Source: Smittium culicis (Eukaryota > Kickxellomycota > Harpellomycetes > Harpellales > Legeriomycetaceae). Taken from it: 28,814 nt of DNA. The notes beneath the pieces were generated by a model. That model was given only the letters and a program-made list of their open reading frames with translations, was not told the origin of the DNA and did not search any database. The stretch is taken from contig LSSN01004920.1 in the NCBI GenBank assembly GCA_001970855.1, positions 1 to 28,814 on the forward strand. Direction: 5' to 3'. Below are positions 12,472 through 22,727 of this stretch, one piece after another. Both the position numbers and the translations under genes were made by a program. Every line of letters begins with the position of its first letter. Positions within the stretch are counted from its first letter, which is position 1.

Positions 12472-15400
12472 CTAAATGTTGTATCTCTGCTTTACGTTTT
12501 TGGGTAGATGGCTGATTATAGTAACTAAATGGCCAAATATTTTTTCCCGCGACTTTTTCGTCATGTTATCCAACACTGTCGCTTTCATACTAGCTTTTTT
12601 ATTGTTTCTGTGGTTGTATGTTATCCCGAGCTTAGATGATTTGTATGGTAAGTTGGCGCTGCTCGTAATACTACCTCTTTTAAATGATTCGTGGCGGTCA
12701 TCACTGCTGAAGCTAAAGCTGTTCGCATACTTTCTTGTTCTGACCCCATTTGAAGGAACACTACTGTTTTCAATGTCGTCAATATCGCGCCTTGATTTGT
12801 TATCTTCTGCGCTACGCCTTCGTAAACAGTCACAGTTGATTTCTATTTGAAGCAAACAGGCGAAATAGTCTGCCAATTCAACCAGCTCACCTACTGATCT
12901 TTTGCATTTTAATGGATCTGATTGGCCCATATTCCCTGCCTTCTCGGAAACTCCTTTCGTGCTTCTTCCATTGTCAAGAGTTTCTGATTTACTAGATACT
13001 GGTTTGGAGGATCTGTTAGACTTATTCTGCAAATATAAAGCTTTGCTTTTTTCAATACTCTCAGCTTTATCGCTTTCGGCAACTATCTTACCGTCATACA
13101 TATTGGAAACAATGCCTGAATTTTTATAAATAGCACTTCGGCGGAAACTATCTTTTTTTTTCATCAAGTTAGAAATACCTAGTGAATTATCAAGGCTGTG
13201 GTCGTAGCTCAAATCTTTACTGTTTTTAGGAGTAGAAGCTTTGGATCTGGATCTAGGCTCAGGTGACTCAAAATTGGCAGTCTGATTATTAGAAGGAGTA
13301 ACTGGATTGGAGTTGATGTATCCAACTAAATTTCCACTACTGCCCAGTACGGCGATTTTTGAATCTCCCAACTTATCGTTTGTGGTTGGGAAAAAGCTAG
13401 ATTGACTATTTGTTCGAACAAGTACCGGAGTGCTATGGGCACTAGACTGATTTGATTTACTTAGTCCAATGTTGTAAGCTTCATTTTTGGCTTGATAAAA
13501 AACCATATCTTTTTGATCCGGTTCAAAGCTATTACTGTTTTTTTTTCCGCTTGAGGAAATTCTGGGATTACTTCGAAATGGTTGAGGGTCAGCAGATACT
13601 GTTACAGATATTGCGACAGTGGTAAAACCATAGGACTCTTTTGGCTTTGAATTATAGTTTAGTGATAGATACTGGTCATCTGCATTGTTAGAATCTGATA
13701 GACTTTGGCTAGTATTACTATCAGAGATTGCCATTTTAGAAAATTTACCGATTGAGTTGCTATTTATCATTTCGCTTTTTAAAAATCGAGATTCAATATC
13801 ATTTCTGCAATTGGAATGATCGATAAGATTTATTATTTTAAAAAGCTCGTCTGGTTTGTTAGAAAAAATCACAGGTGTGTTGTCGTTAATTAACCCATTA
13901 ATGTCAGAATCTGCAACCAGAGTAAAAAATTGTTTCCAAATTTCGTTATTTGAATCATTTGTTCGTTTTTGAAGCCATGAAATAAAGTTTCCACAGTTTA
14001 AAAATTTGGTGTAAAAATCTTTCCACTCTTTGCTAATTGTAGGCAAAACACTAGAGCTAATTGATGTACCTTTTTGCGATGAGTTTTCAAAATTTTGAGA
14101 GCTATGTGGATTGGATGGGTTGAATAGTATTTGGTTAGAGTTTGATTTGCTGATAAACGAAGCGCTTTTTTCAGAGTTAGGCTTGAATATTGCAGCCGCA
14201 AAAGCCGATGCTGCAGCTGAAGCTTTAGAAACAGTTGTCTGTTTTCCCGTCAAACCGCTAGGTAATCCATGCTGTAGTAGAGATGAGAAAAAATCAACAC
14301 TTTTCCATTGGCGAAGTTGCGGAGGCGTAGTAGTTAGAACAGATATTAAGGCGCCTTTAACATGAGTAATATTGACAAAGTTTTTAGGTAAAGATGGGAT
14401 AAGCGTGGCGAAATATCTATTCAAAGGTGCAAGAAATTGATCGGTTAAATTAGAAAAATGGAGGCGGAGCGAGTTGCTCAAAACCCAAGGCGGTTGAGGA
14501 CCGGTACTACATACACCGTCAAGGCCCGATTCTATTTCGTTTAAAAAATCTTCATCAACAGCAGTAAGCTGTTTGTGCTTTGTGGTAAGACCAAATTGAT
14601 TTTTGTTATTTGGATTAGAGATACCAAGTAAATTTGGACTATCGCGAAGTTTACTGTTATTGCTATTTGAATGAGAGGATATATTTCTAGACTTTGGCTT
14701 GAATGGAAAATTGGCTAAAATTAATGGTCTGTCAACAGATTTAATTTTTTGAATCCTCGATGCTGAGTTCAGAATTAGAGTATTTGGCCAATGCGCAGTA
14801 GCTTGTTTGAAAAACGGATTCGATACACCAATTATTGTATTATTAGGGACCTGTTTAGGTGAGATTAGAGAATGAAAATCCGGATCCTGTAGTGTAAAGT
14901 ATGGTCTATAATCGCCACAGTAAGTTATAGGCTTTATAATATCTACTAATCCATAAACAACTTCAAAGCATCTAGAGGGCGAATCCGCAAATACTACTAT
15001 AGTTTCAGCCAGAATCATTAGTTCCCAGCATATATATAGGTCACATAGACAACTTTTGAAGTTCCTTATTAAGCAGTCTGAGATAACAGACGCTAGTATG
15101 TGTCTATTTGGGGAGAACTTTTCAGAGCTGAAGGAGCTAGTTTCTATAAACTGAGAGTTATTTGAGACTGGGAAGTCAATTTGCAGTATATTACCTAGGA
15201 ACTGAACGCTTAAATGGGAGCTAGTAGGTGAGGGCCATTCAGAAATATTTTTTAATGATGTTTCGATAGTTGCAATTCCATAATCAAAATAAGAGGGGCC
15301 TAATAGCTGAGCCAAGTGCATAAAAAACCCGTGGTAATTTAAATGGGTTAAAATAACAACAGACTCTTGCATTCCACCCCTTCGAGAGTGTGGAGATAGT

Positions 15401-16547
15401 CTTTGGCGAAAAAATACATATGCATTAATGAAATTCGAATCTAAAATAGAATAAACCCAAGTTTTATAAATTTACAAACAAAATAAAATAAAAAAAAGTT
15501 TAAATAAAATCTATTCCAAGTATAAAAAAATTGAAGGAAACCTTTTTTGTAATTTTGTGAGCTAGATTCTGTTCTAAACCTAAAGGAGTATGCAGAATCA
15601 CACGAGTCAGTTGTGGTTGAGTCTGGTAAGCTGGAAAAGCGTATAGCCTTCTGTTCGTTTGGAGAAAAGCTGGTTTGGGGATAAGTAGATAAAATGAGAG
15701 GACCGCTATTTTCATCAAATTTAACTAAAGCAATCGATATTATCCATTGGTTGATTCTTTTGAGGGTATCTTTATTATTAAGAAAGTCGAAGTACTGAGA
15801 GATTTTACTATTATTTTGAGCTAAATTAGATTCTGAACTTTTAGAGCTCAGTGGTTTAGAAGAGTTATCAGGAGTCGCGGTGTTATCATGGGATAAATTC
15901 ATATCCCTATAAGTCATGTTTACAAGCTTTTTTTTTGAGGATTTATCAGATGCTAAGAGGGCCAGAACTCTATTGGCTCTTTTTGAAACGTCATCAAATG
16001 GAAGGTAAGAAGAATTATTAGGTTTGGGTTCATGTTGAGAAGGATTATTATACGAATCGTTATAAGCGGGATAAGATTTTATGGATTCAAAGCTCTGAGA
16101 AAAAATAGAATTATTGGAACATGAGCTATCTTGATTGGTTTTTGAGGAAGTTTTATATAGTTCGGGCGAAGAGGACGAAAGGTCGAGGGAAGAATTGTAG
16201 GATGGGTTTTTTACTTCGAATTCTATGTCTTCATTTTTAATAAAGGCTGTAGGTAGTGCGGGTTCAGGTTTTAAATCAGAAAACCCCGAATTTTTATCGC
16301 CGAAATCGCCAGGATTTCTCGTAGCTAGAGAATTGGCGACATTGAGGTTTTCATTAATTTTGGAAGCTTTTTGAATTATATTGATTGAGGGGCGAACTTT
16401 AGGTTGTTGAAATGTATAAGAATTTACAGCATTAAAGCTTTTTAAGGCAATATTTTTTGAGGGGTGAATAAGCTCATTCGGAGTAACAAATCCCTTTTCG
16501 AGAGCCTTCACACTATTTATAGAGTCTTCAAGATTGTATTGGGACAT
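12472..16547 (-). CDS. DENND6: DENND6-like DENN-domain protein
   Basis: I join two exons, 16547-15542 and 15440-12472, with a 101-base phase-1 intron (GTTTCC...TTTTAG) between them, giving about 1324 residues. The junction restores YVFFRQ, matching the YVYFRQ-type segment of animal DENND6 (FAM116). Exon 1 ends with the upstream DENN part, WIISIALVKFDENSGP, YP and SSLPDS (residues about 265-320). Exon 2 continues with SVVILTHLNYHGFF, WELMILAE, YRPYFTLQDPDF, GVSNPFFKQATAHWP and PPQLRQW, all in DENND6 order. Animal DENND6 proteins are about 600 residues and act as Rab exchange factors in endosomal traffic. This one is twice that length, with a 260-residue Ser/Asn-rich N-terminal tail and long disordered sequence after the DENN core, roughly residues 850-1300. 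The ATG near 15372 is internal, not the start. The donor is not consensus, so the exact junction is less certain than the family. If the intron is retained, translation stops at the acceptor TAG, giving 368 residues. Confidence 0.88.
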
Positions 16548-17623
16548 TTCCTGTTTTCGGAAGGAACTATATCTAGTTATAATTTAAGCGCTTAAAGGAG
16601 GAGAAATGGTAACTGCAGATGTTTAGAGTTAGAAATTGTTGGAATAAACTATAGATGACGTGAAATTAATGCGGAACGGGAAGTAGTTTTAAGGAGGGGA
16701 ATGAAGGAAATAAGCTCGATGTTAAACTGTAGGAATTATTCTATTTGGATAGAGCACAGGGAGGGTTGTGGGAGGCGTTAATAAGATATGTTTTGCGATA
16801 TTTTGTGATATTTTGGCTTTAATATTAGGCTGCGTGAATGTAGTTATATACAGATTCATATCCCAAAATCAGTAAGCTATTTTAGGCTATACCCAATTTC
16901 CGCTTACTTCACTATCTGTAGACTTGCTACAAAATGACGCTGTGGGATAATATTAGCCTCTCTCAGCTCGATACTGCAATAAAGGGCCAATAGCTGTGCG
17001 CTGGAGAAATTTACTTTTGATGAGCTGGAGCACTAAATTCAGCTTTTGCTTCAATAGCAAACGGCCCATCGAGTGTGCTGTCATCATTGGCTGAGTCTTA
17101 TCTTACAGTAACAAGGTCAAATATCAAGGGACCTATTACATACACCTTACTCATTTTAACGCCACATGATTATATATTCGTTTTTCAGCCAACCAATAGT
17201 TTAATTTATGTAAACCATTTTAATTTTTTTTTGCATTCCTGTTTTCAGTTATTTATCGCAGATATATGGCTATACTTAAGGCAGGCCTGAACAACGATTT
17301 GCCAGCTAACATCATCTGTATAATAGTAACATCAAATAATGTGTTGTTAATTCTATATTCCGACTATTTATAGATTGGGTTGAATACTGCGCTAACCAAC
17401 CAGCCCCAAGAGTTTGAGGTTTCATTAGCGAATGGAAATGTAGTGCTGTTAGAGCCAAGGTTAATATAGTAACAACTATATGAAAGCGCAATAAAAGCTG
17501 TGTCAGCTGCCTTAAATAGTACCAACTGTTGAGGCAACTATAACTTGTAATAAGGCAATTGAACAAAGAAATATATATATAACCATCCTATTCAAAACTT
17601 ATACAATTTGAAGAGTTATAAAA
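16548..17623. other. Divergent intergenic region
   Basis: This region lies between the starts of the minus-strand DENND6-like gene and the plus-strand 74-residue ORF, so it should hold both promoters. The first 250 bases are G/A-rich on the plus strand, that is, C/T-rich on the DENND6 coding strand. CCAAT pentamers occur near 16893, 16988 and 17194. An ATATATATATAA stretch lies about 45 bases before the ATG at 17624 and could serve as a TATA-like element. Open frames at 17075-17290 and 17312-17566 show no recognisable motif. Confidence 0.45.
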
Positions 17624-17848
17624 ATGAATCAGTTCTTTGGAAATTCGTTCTTCTTTGAGGATAAACCAAATCCAACTTTAGAGCAGGCAAAACGTTTGTT
17701 AAGAAGTGTGGAATCAGATAATAAACTGCCAGAATTTACAGTAGAGGAAACACAAATCTTGATATCAAATAGGAAGGATCCTCACATTAAAGTTCTTGCA
17801 CGCAATGCAAGAGTGAAAATAAGCGAAAATGGTATAGAAATTTCATAA
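17624..17848 (+). CDS. Small 74-residue protein, unknown
   Basis: An ATG frame of 74 residues has balanced, gene-like composition unlike the surrounding DNA. The N-terminus is aromatic (NQFFGNSFFFED). It is followed by a predicted helix (PTLEQAKRLLRSVES), then an acidic segment and a basic stretch (HIKVLARNARVKI). No signal peptide, membrane segment or Cys/His metal site is present. I do not recognise the family. It could be a complete small protein or an exon of a larger gene, but no convincing donor site appears before its stop, which favours a complete gene. It has a TATA-like ATATATATATAA element about 45 bases upstream. Confidence 0.55.
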   Translation: MNQFFGNSFFFEDKPNPTLEQAKRLLRSVESDNKLPEFTVEETQILISNRKDPHIKVLARNARVKISENGIEIS

Positions 17849-17948
17849 TCCACGCCCTTTATCCATGAATATAGCAATGAAATATTCAAACCCCGCCCCC
17901 ATTTTCACTAGTTAGCTTTGTAGTAGTTTTATACCCTTTTAAGCTATT

Positions 17949-17982
17949 TTTTTATTGTATTAATGTTTTTATTGTATTAATG
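17949..17982 (+). repeat. Perfect 17-base tandem duplication
   Basis: The 17-base unit TTTTTATTGTATTAATG occurs twice back to back with no mismatch. It lies about 100 bases after the stop of the 74-residue ORF, probably in its 3' untranslated region. Confidence 0.9.
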
Positions 17983-18851
17983 TGTTAATTAAAAGGTAAT
18001 ATGTATTATTGATAAAAAATTTTTAAATTTGAGAAGAGACGTGTGTATTTTTAAGCTATCTTTAATAACCTTGTAAAGTTGCAAAAAAAAAAAAGTTAAA
18101 AGCTCAATGTAATTTTCTACTATTTAAATTTTAAACGCTCAGAAGTGAAACGTATGCTTAAAAAACATCAACTCGACTTTGACTCAAATTTTTATAACAT
18201 TTATCATAGTTTTAATAGAAGCTTAAAATTCGGTGTTTAAGAAATTTCTACAACTAAGCAACGTCTACTTGAGTTTGCTTTATTTGTGATAAAATTCAAT
18301 ATTAGAAAAGTATTTATTTTTTATATTATTAGAAAAAAACTCTATTGATATTTAGTCACCCAATCACAGCTTGATTCTCAAATTGTTGAAATATTGTTAT
18401 AGTTACTAACAAGCTTTTTTTTTTTTTTTAAATTTTGCCATTGAAATTTTAAATAGACTAATATATTGTTATCAAGTAGCATTTTTATATTTGTAAACTC
18501 TATAAGTGCAAATAATTAGAAAAGTTCTGTTTGCGGAGAGCTGAAAGCATGCAAGTTTAATAAACATCCCTAAATATGAAAAATAAAAATAAATGACCGC
18601 TCTAAATTTATTTTAATTTAAATGGGTCTGGAACTCGTATGAAATAAGAAAGTGGTTTTGTAGTAAAAAGATGCTAAGCTGTAATAAACCATTAAATTTT
18701 AATAGCTGAATATAATTAAATGATACTTTTGATCCACTAAAATCTACTAACAAAAGTCGTAAGTTTTAAATATTAAATTCTAAATAATAATAATTAAGTA
18801 TACGCATATTGCTAAAATATAAAAGTAAGAAAATTAGTTTGGACTTGTATA

Positions 18852-18857
18852 TTTATT
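18852..18857 (-). terminator. Poly(A) signal AATAAA for the erj5-like gene
   Basis: On the minus strand AATAAA lies about 50 bases beyond the stop codon of the erj5-like gene, a usual position for a polyadenylation signal. Confidence 0.5.
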
Positions 18858-18908
18858 TGGATATCAAAAAGGCATTAAATATAGAGTGGAAAAGGTAAAA
18901 TGAGGATT

Positions 18909-20071
18909 TTATACAATAGGACCATTTCTTCGTTTTTTCAGAGACTTTCTTGATGATGAGGACAAGTCTGCAGAGTTTTCTTTTGAAATTGATTTGTTTT
19001 TCTTGACAAGAACGGCGTTGAATTCGTTGTCGCTGGAAAGAGCGCTGTTATCTCTCGAATCGGACCCATTTTGGCTGTAGCTAGACTTGGATTTTTTGCC
19101 AGCTTTTTTATTGGGTGCAGATAGGTTGGAGTCTTCATATTCATGCTCGTCAAAATTCTCTTGATCATCAACTTCGGTATATTCGATTTCAACTTCTGCT
19201 TTTTTCAATCCAACAGCAGTTAAGATCTTGTTTACGAAAAACATGGGGAGCTTAATTAAGAACAAATTTTTGACATTTGGAGCTGGAACTGAGTACGGAT
19301 CAATACTTCCTCCAATATACATAACTTCGTTGTCTTCATCGAAATATTCTGGCTCCATGCTATAAGGGCCTTGCTGGAACCTGGGGTTGTTCGATCTAGA
19401 GTTACCGGAATTCTTTTTAGCAGCTGCTGCCTTTTCATCTTCTTCAATTTCTTTAATACGTTGTTGAGCTCGCCAGAAAGAGAGCCACATAAACAAGTAT
19501 TGGAATATTGCGGCAAAGATAGAAACTCCGACCAATACCGAACCTACTCCGGGTCTGAAACGCTTGTACATGTAACCAGCTCCTCTCCATGTAGGAACGC
19601 CGTTCTTTTTGAAAAAGTTGTATCTCTTTCTCTTGTAATTATTGCGTAAAATATTGACAACGTTGCTCATACGAGCGAATTTATCTGAGGCCTTCTTTTT
19701 TTCCTTTGGAGTTCCTCTCAATTTATCAGGGCTATTTGTATAAAGGTGTAAATAGTGTGAAAAAAACTAAAACTATTTTCTTATAATACTAATTTTGATT
19801 TAACCACTGGCAGTAAATATATTTTTAAAAAATGTGTTAAAGCTTACTGGTATTTGATACCAACTCTGCGGAAGGCCCTGTTGATATTTTCCAAAGAGTC
19901 GTTGTCCTTTACGCCAATAAAGCTATACCAGTCGGTGGTACCATCGTGCTTTTTAATAGAGTCCCACAGCTCAAAAATTTCAATGTCAATATCTTCCCAG
20001 GCTTTAGCTACCTGGAATAAGGAGGCTACAAAGAGGAAAAGGAACAATAGAGACTTTTTACCGAGTAGCAT
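18909..20071 (-). CDS. erj5: Erj5-like ER-membrane J-domain protein
   Basis: Two exons, 20071-19848 and 19731-18909, are joined across a 116-base phase-2 intron (GTAAGC...ATAG) to give 348 residues. The protein starts with a signal peptide (hydrophobic residues 8-22, likely cleavage after AKA at 24). A J domain follows from about 47 to 115, with WYSFIGV, RAFRRVGIKY and the HPD motif at 75-77. The histidine codon is split by the intron (CA in exon 1, C in exon 2). A membrane segment at about 138-160 (GSVLVGVSIFAAIFQYLFMW) comes next, then a charged, Ser- and Lys-rich tail. The order signal peptide, luminal J domain, NGVPTWRG segment and single membrane span is that of fungal Erj5, which stimulates the ER Hsp70 Kar2/BiP in protein folding. 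The tail is longer than in yeast Erj5 (295 residues) and ends in basic residues. The frame in exon 2 alone begins at a TTG that is not the start. Confidence 0.9.
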
Positions 20072-20464
20072 TTTAATGGTCTAATCAGTAAAAGAGGCAG
20101 CTTCTTTTTTTTTTCTTTTTTCGGGGGCTATCAAGAGATTTTACTTGATATGAGTGAAATATGAGTCAAATGAAGTGTGGATAGTAGATGAAAAGGGATA
20201 ATTAAGATAATTCGGAGTATAATAAAACTATAAAAAAATCTAAACTCGATTTCTTTTTTAGTTCCTTATATTCAAACCTTATAAAGCGATGAAATTGATC
20301 GAAGGAACAAAAATATGCAGAACAGATTTTCTTGCACTATCGTCGTTATTTTTTATAATTTAAAAACCTCCGCAAATACATTAATAATAGTACCTCTTTA
20401 TTAGTTGGCTCTCAGATCCCAGCCAATAATTATCCGCTAAAATTTCTCGTTTTATAAAACGAGG

Positions 20465-20727
20465 ATGTACGAGATTATTGCTGTATGGCCTGGAAAATTC
20501 AACGGCTACTCCCATTGGCCACGTATTGTGTCTTAATAAATCAAGTCTCATTGCCTTCTCTGATTAGCTGGCAATCCTACCCACGCTGCGAAATTTTGCA
20601 GTTAATCCTGTAAAGCTCTAAAGAAATGCCTCTTATTTCCCTAGCTAATATCTATGAAAAGGAATTAAGCGGAGGACAGATTGCAGACCCAATTGATGCT
20701 TATGAAAACAAAGATTATATTGATTAA
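20465..20727 (+). pseudogene. Candidate PWWP-domain fragment or tiny spliced gene
   Basis: An ATG at 20465 opens 23 codons ending at TAA. They include VWPGKFNGYSHWPRIVS, which resembles the start of a PWWP domain (VWAK-x-GYP-x-WPARIV), the chromatin methyl-lysine reader fold. A second short frame from ATG 20626 to the stop at 20727 encodes SLANIYEKELSGGQ and an acidic end. Joining 20465-20522 to 20624-20727 through a 101-base phase-1 intron (GTATTG...TAAAG) gives one open frame of 53 residues. However, that acceptor is unlike the TAG/CAG acceptors used elsewhere here, and the product is too short for a complete PWWP fold of about 90 residues. It may be a decayed gene, a gene with more exons I cannot place, or chance. 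Upstream CCAAT and TTTATAAAA elements favour a once-transcribed unit. Confidence 0.3.
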
Positions 20728-21221
20728 CTTCTCCACAAGTTCAAATAAATTGTAAAAAAAGAGGTTACGATATAGGAATCTTGCATACACATACTTCGTA
20801 TAACAATAAGATAATCTACGTACGCAAATTAACCCCCCACATGGAATAGAATTTTAAAAATTTTCACCTCAAATCAAAATATTAAAAATCTACAGGACAT
20901 CGCTCATGTTCACATACATCGATTGCTAATTTAAAGGGAAATAGTATTAAATACCCTAAATTTTTGGTTTCTGGGCTAAAACCATAGAGTATGCGTAATA
21001 TTTTATGAGCTTATTAAAGGAAAAGCTGTTTAATAAATAGTAATTATAAGTATTCACCAACATTCATTGTGTATATGGAATTAATAGCATAGTGATAATA
21101 GATAATATACATATTAAAATGCGTTTTTATTATTAAAAGTTTTGAGATATTTATATTCATGGTTTAAGCAAAGTATTGTTTTATTGGTAATTATTACAAC
21201 AATAATGTGAAATATGCTCGA

Positions 21222-21300
21222 TTTTTATTTTATCTTATCTTATTTTATTTTATTTTATTTTATTTTATTTTATTTTATTTTATTTTATTTTATTTTATTT
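21222..21300 (+). repeat. (TTTTA)n microsatellite
   Basis: About 15 pentanucleotide TTTTA units lie 240 bases upstream of the EAPP-like gene. The last 60 bases are perfect (12 units); the left end has two T-to-C interruptions at 21234 and 21239. Confidence 0.95.
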
Positions 21301-21539
21301 GCTGGGAATTCATGTTATAGATGTATATCTAGATCATTATTTGCACAAATTTTATACCATTTCTAAAGAATTACCAAAAATACCCAACCAAAATCAAAAT
21401 AATTTAAAAAAAAAAAAAAAGTAAAAGGCCATACTAAATCAGCCATATTTTTAGGTTGATTAAGTGAGGCAATTAGAGTTTATGTTTGAAACGCCATGTA
21501 AAGATTAATCTCTTATTTATATTATTTTGGTTTATAAGT

Positions 21540-22389
21540 ATGGATGTAAATAGTACCGCTGAGCGAGTTGAGTCTGAAGAAATAGAAGGTATGGACGATT
21601 AAAAAATATCTTTGTTTTTTTTCTATACAACATGCTTTTTTCAAAAATGTAAATTCGAATAGGCTTTATTAACAAGTTAATGTATACATATACCTTTTTT
21701 TTAAATCTATTTTAGATCTTGAAGAGAATTTCGTCAAAGATGAGTTATACGATTCGGATATTGACGCTAAAAACGAGCTTTGGGTTTCGCAAAAACTAGG
21801 AGTGAAAAAGAAGAAAGGTAACTACAATAAACCATTGTTTTTTATCTTTTTTTTTGTTTAATAAAGTTTTGATTTAAATTTTTACTTAGGCAAAGGAGAA
21901 AACAAATCTAACACAAAACTAAAAAGGGCAAACAATGTTCTCTCATGCCCTGGATGCTTTACAATTATATGTTTCGACAGCCAACAGTTAGTTATTAGCT
22001 TCCTTATACAAACCTTTATCCTGCGCTTTTTTTTTTTTTAAACGCTAGCGATATATACATTTTTATTTTCTTAAAGATCGTTTATAGCTTTGGATTATTA
22101 AAAAAAAAATTTTTTTTTTAGGCATGAAAAGTATAAAGAGCAATACCGCGCTATAATAGTTGAGAGCTGTAGAGTCGATACTGAAAGTAATATCTATTTT
22201 TTCGTAATATCATTTTTTTACTTCGTGCTATTAATTAATATTGCAACTTTTTTTTTTTTTTCATTTTCGAGCGCAGCAATTTTTGAAGAAGATTATAACC
22301 CTGTTCACTGTAGTTCATGCCAAAACCATGTCGGCTACGTCGATAGAGACGAAGTTTACCACTTTTTTAATGTCTTGTCTGGGTACTAG
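21540..22389 (+). CDS. EAPP: EAPP-like zinc-ribbon protein, five exons
   Basis: The gene is reconstructed from five short exons: 21540-21588, 21716-21817, 21890-21986, 22122-22186 and 22277-22389. The four introns are 127, 72, 135 and 90 bases long, all GT...AG, and the frame is kept throughout, giving 141 residues. Family signatures of animal E2F-associated phosphoprotein appear in order. DELYDSDIDAKNELW is at 25-39, LSCPGCFTIICFDSQQHEKY at 68-87 and EQYRAIIV at 89-96. VHCSSCQNHVGYVDRDEVYH and FFNVL follow at 114-138. Cys 70, 73, 116 and 119 form two CxxC pairs that probably bind zinc. Human EAPP is 285 residues and nuclear, linked to E2F-dependent transcription; the fungal copy lacks most of the N-terminal and linker sequence, so its role here is uncertain. 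Any E2F link is inference. The ATG at 21540 is the first in frame. It converges with ypt1, 338 bases away. Confidence 0.88.
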
Positions 22390-22727
22390 AGTTTTTAGTG
22401 ACGATTTTTTATTTATAACAAAATAATATCATAGAATGTATAAAAACAACTTTAAAATATGTCAAGGCCTTTTTTAAATGCGTATACATTTATCCATTTT
22501 AACGCAAGCTAATAAATATTTAGCAAGTAACTCTAATTAAGATCAGATTACTATTTTAATGATCACGTAAACTTTAAAGGATTAGAATATCTAGAACGAG
22601 TTAAAGAAATGACAATGGTCGAAGTTGAGCTTTATTAAAGATATAGAGATAGATTGATTATATTGCGCTAAGTTGCAAGTGTATTAAAAATTTATTATGG
22701 GAATAAAGTATATAAACTGGGTAATAT
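22390..22727. other. Convergent 3' intergenic region
   Basis: These 338 bases separate the stop codons of the EAPP-like gene (plus) and ypt1 (minus). They hold only AT-rich 3' untranslated sequence, including AATAAA on the plus strand at about 22511 and AATAAA on the minus strand at 22691-22696. No gene is seen. Confidence 0.65.
22691..22696 (-). terminator. Poly(A) signal AATAAA for ypt1
   Basis: On the minus strand AATAAA lies about 32 bases after the ypt1 stop codon, in AT-rich sequence suited to 3' end formation. Confidence 0.55.

Larger units (their letters stand above)
17849..18908. other. AT-rich intergenic region
   Basis: No gene is visible. The DNA is AT-rich with several poly-A and poly-T runs. 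It holds the 3' ends of the small plus-strand ORF and of the minus-strand erj5-like gene, which converge here. Confidence 0.6.
20072..21539. other. Intergenic region between erj5 and EAPP-like genes
   Basis: Apart from a possible PWWP-type fragment at 20465-20727, described separately, no gene is seen. A pyrimidine tract, then a G5 run, lies at 20100-20127, just upstream of the erj5 start. A CCAAT motif (near 20423) and TTTATAAAA (near 20450) stand before the PWWP-type fragment. The right part carries a TTTTA microsatellite. Promoters of erj5 (minus) and the EAPP-like gene (plus) should both be here. Confidence 0.5.

Noticed and set aside
12476..12850. Plus-strand frame of 124 codons with hydrophobic stretches
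   Set aside because: It is fully antisense to the 3' end of the DENND6-like gene and has no motif of its own.
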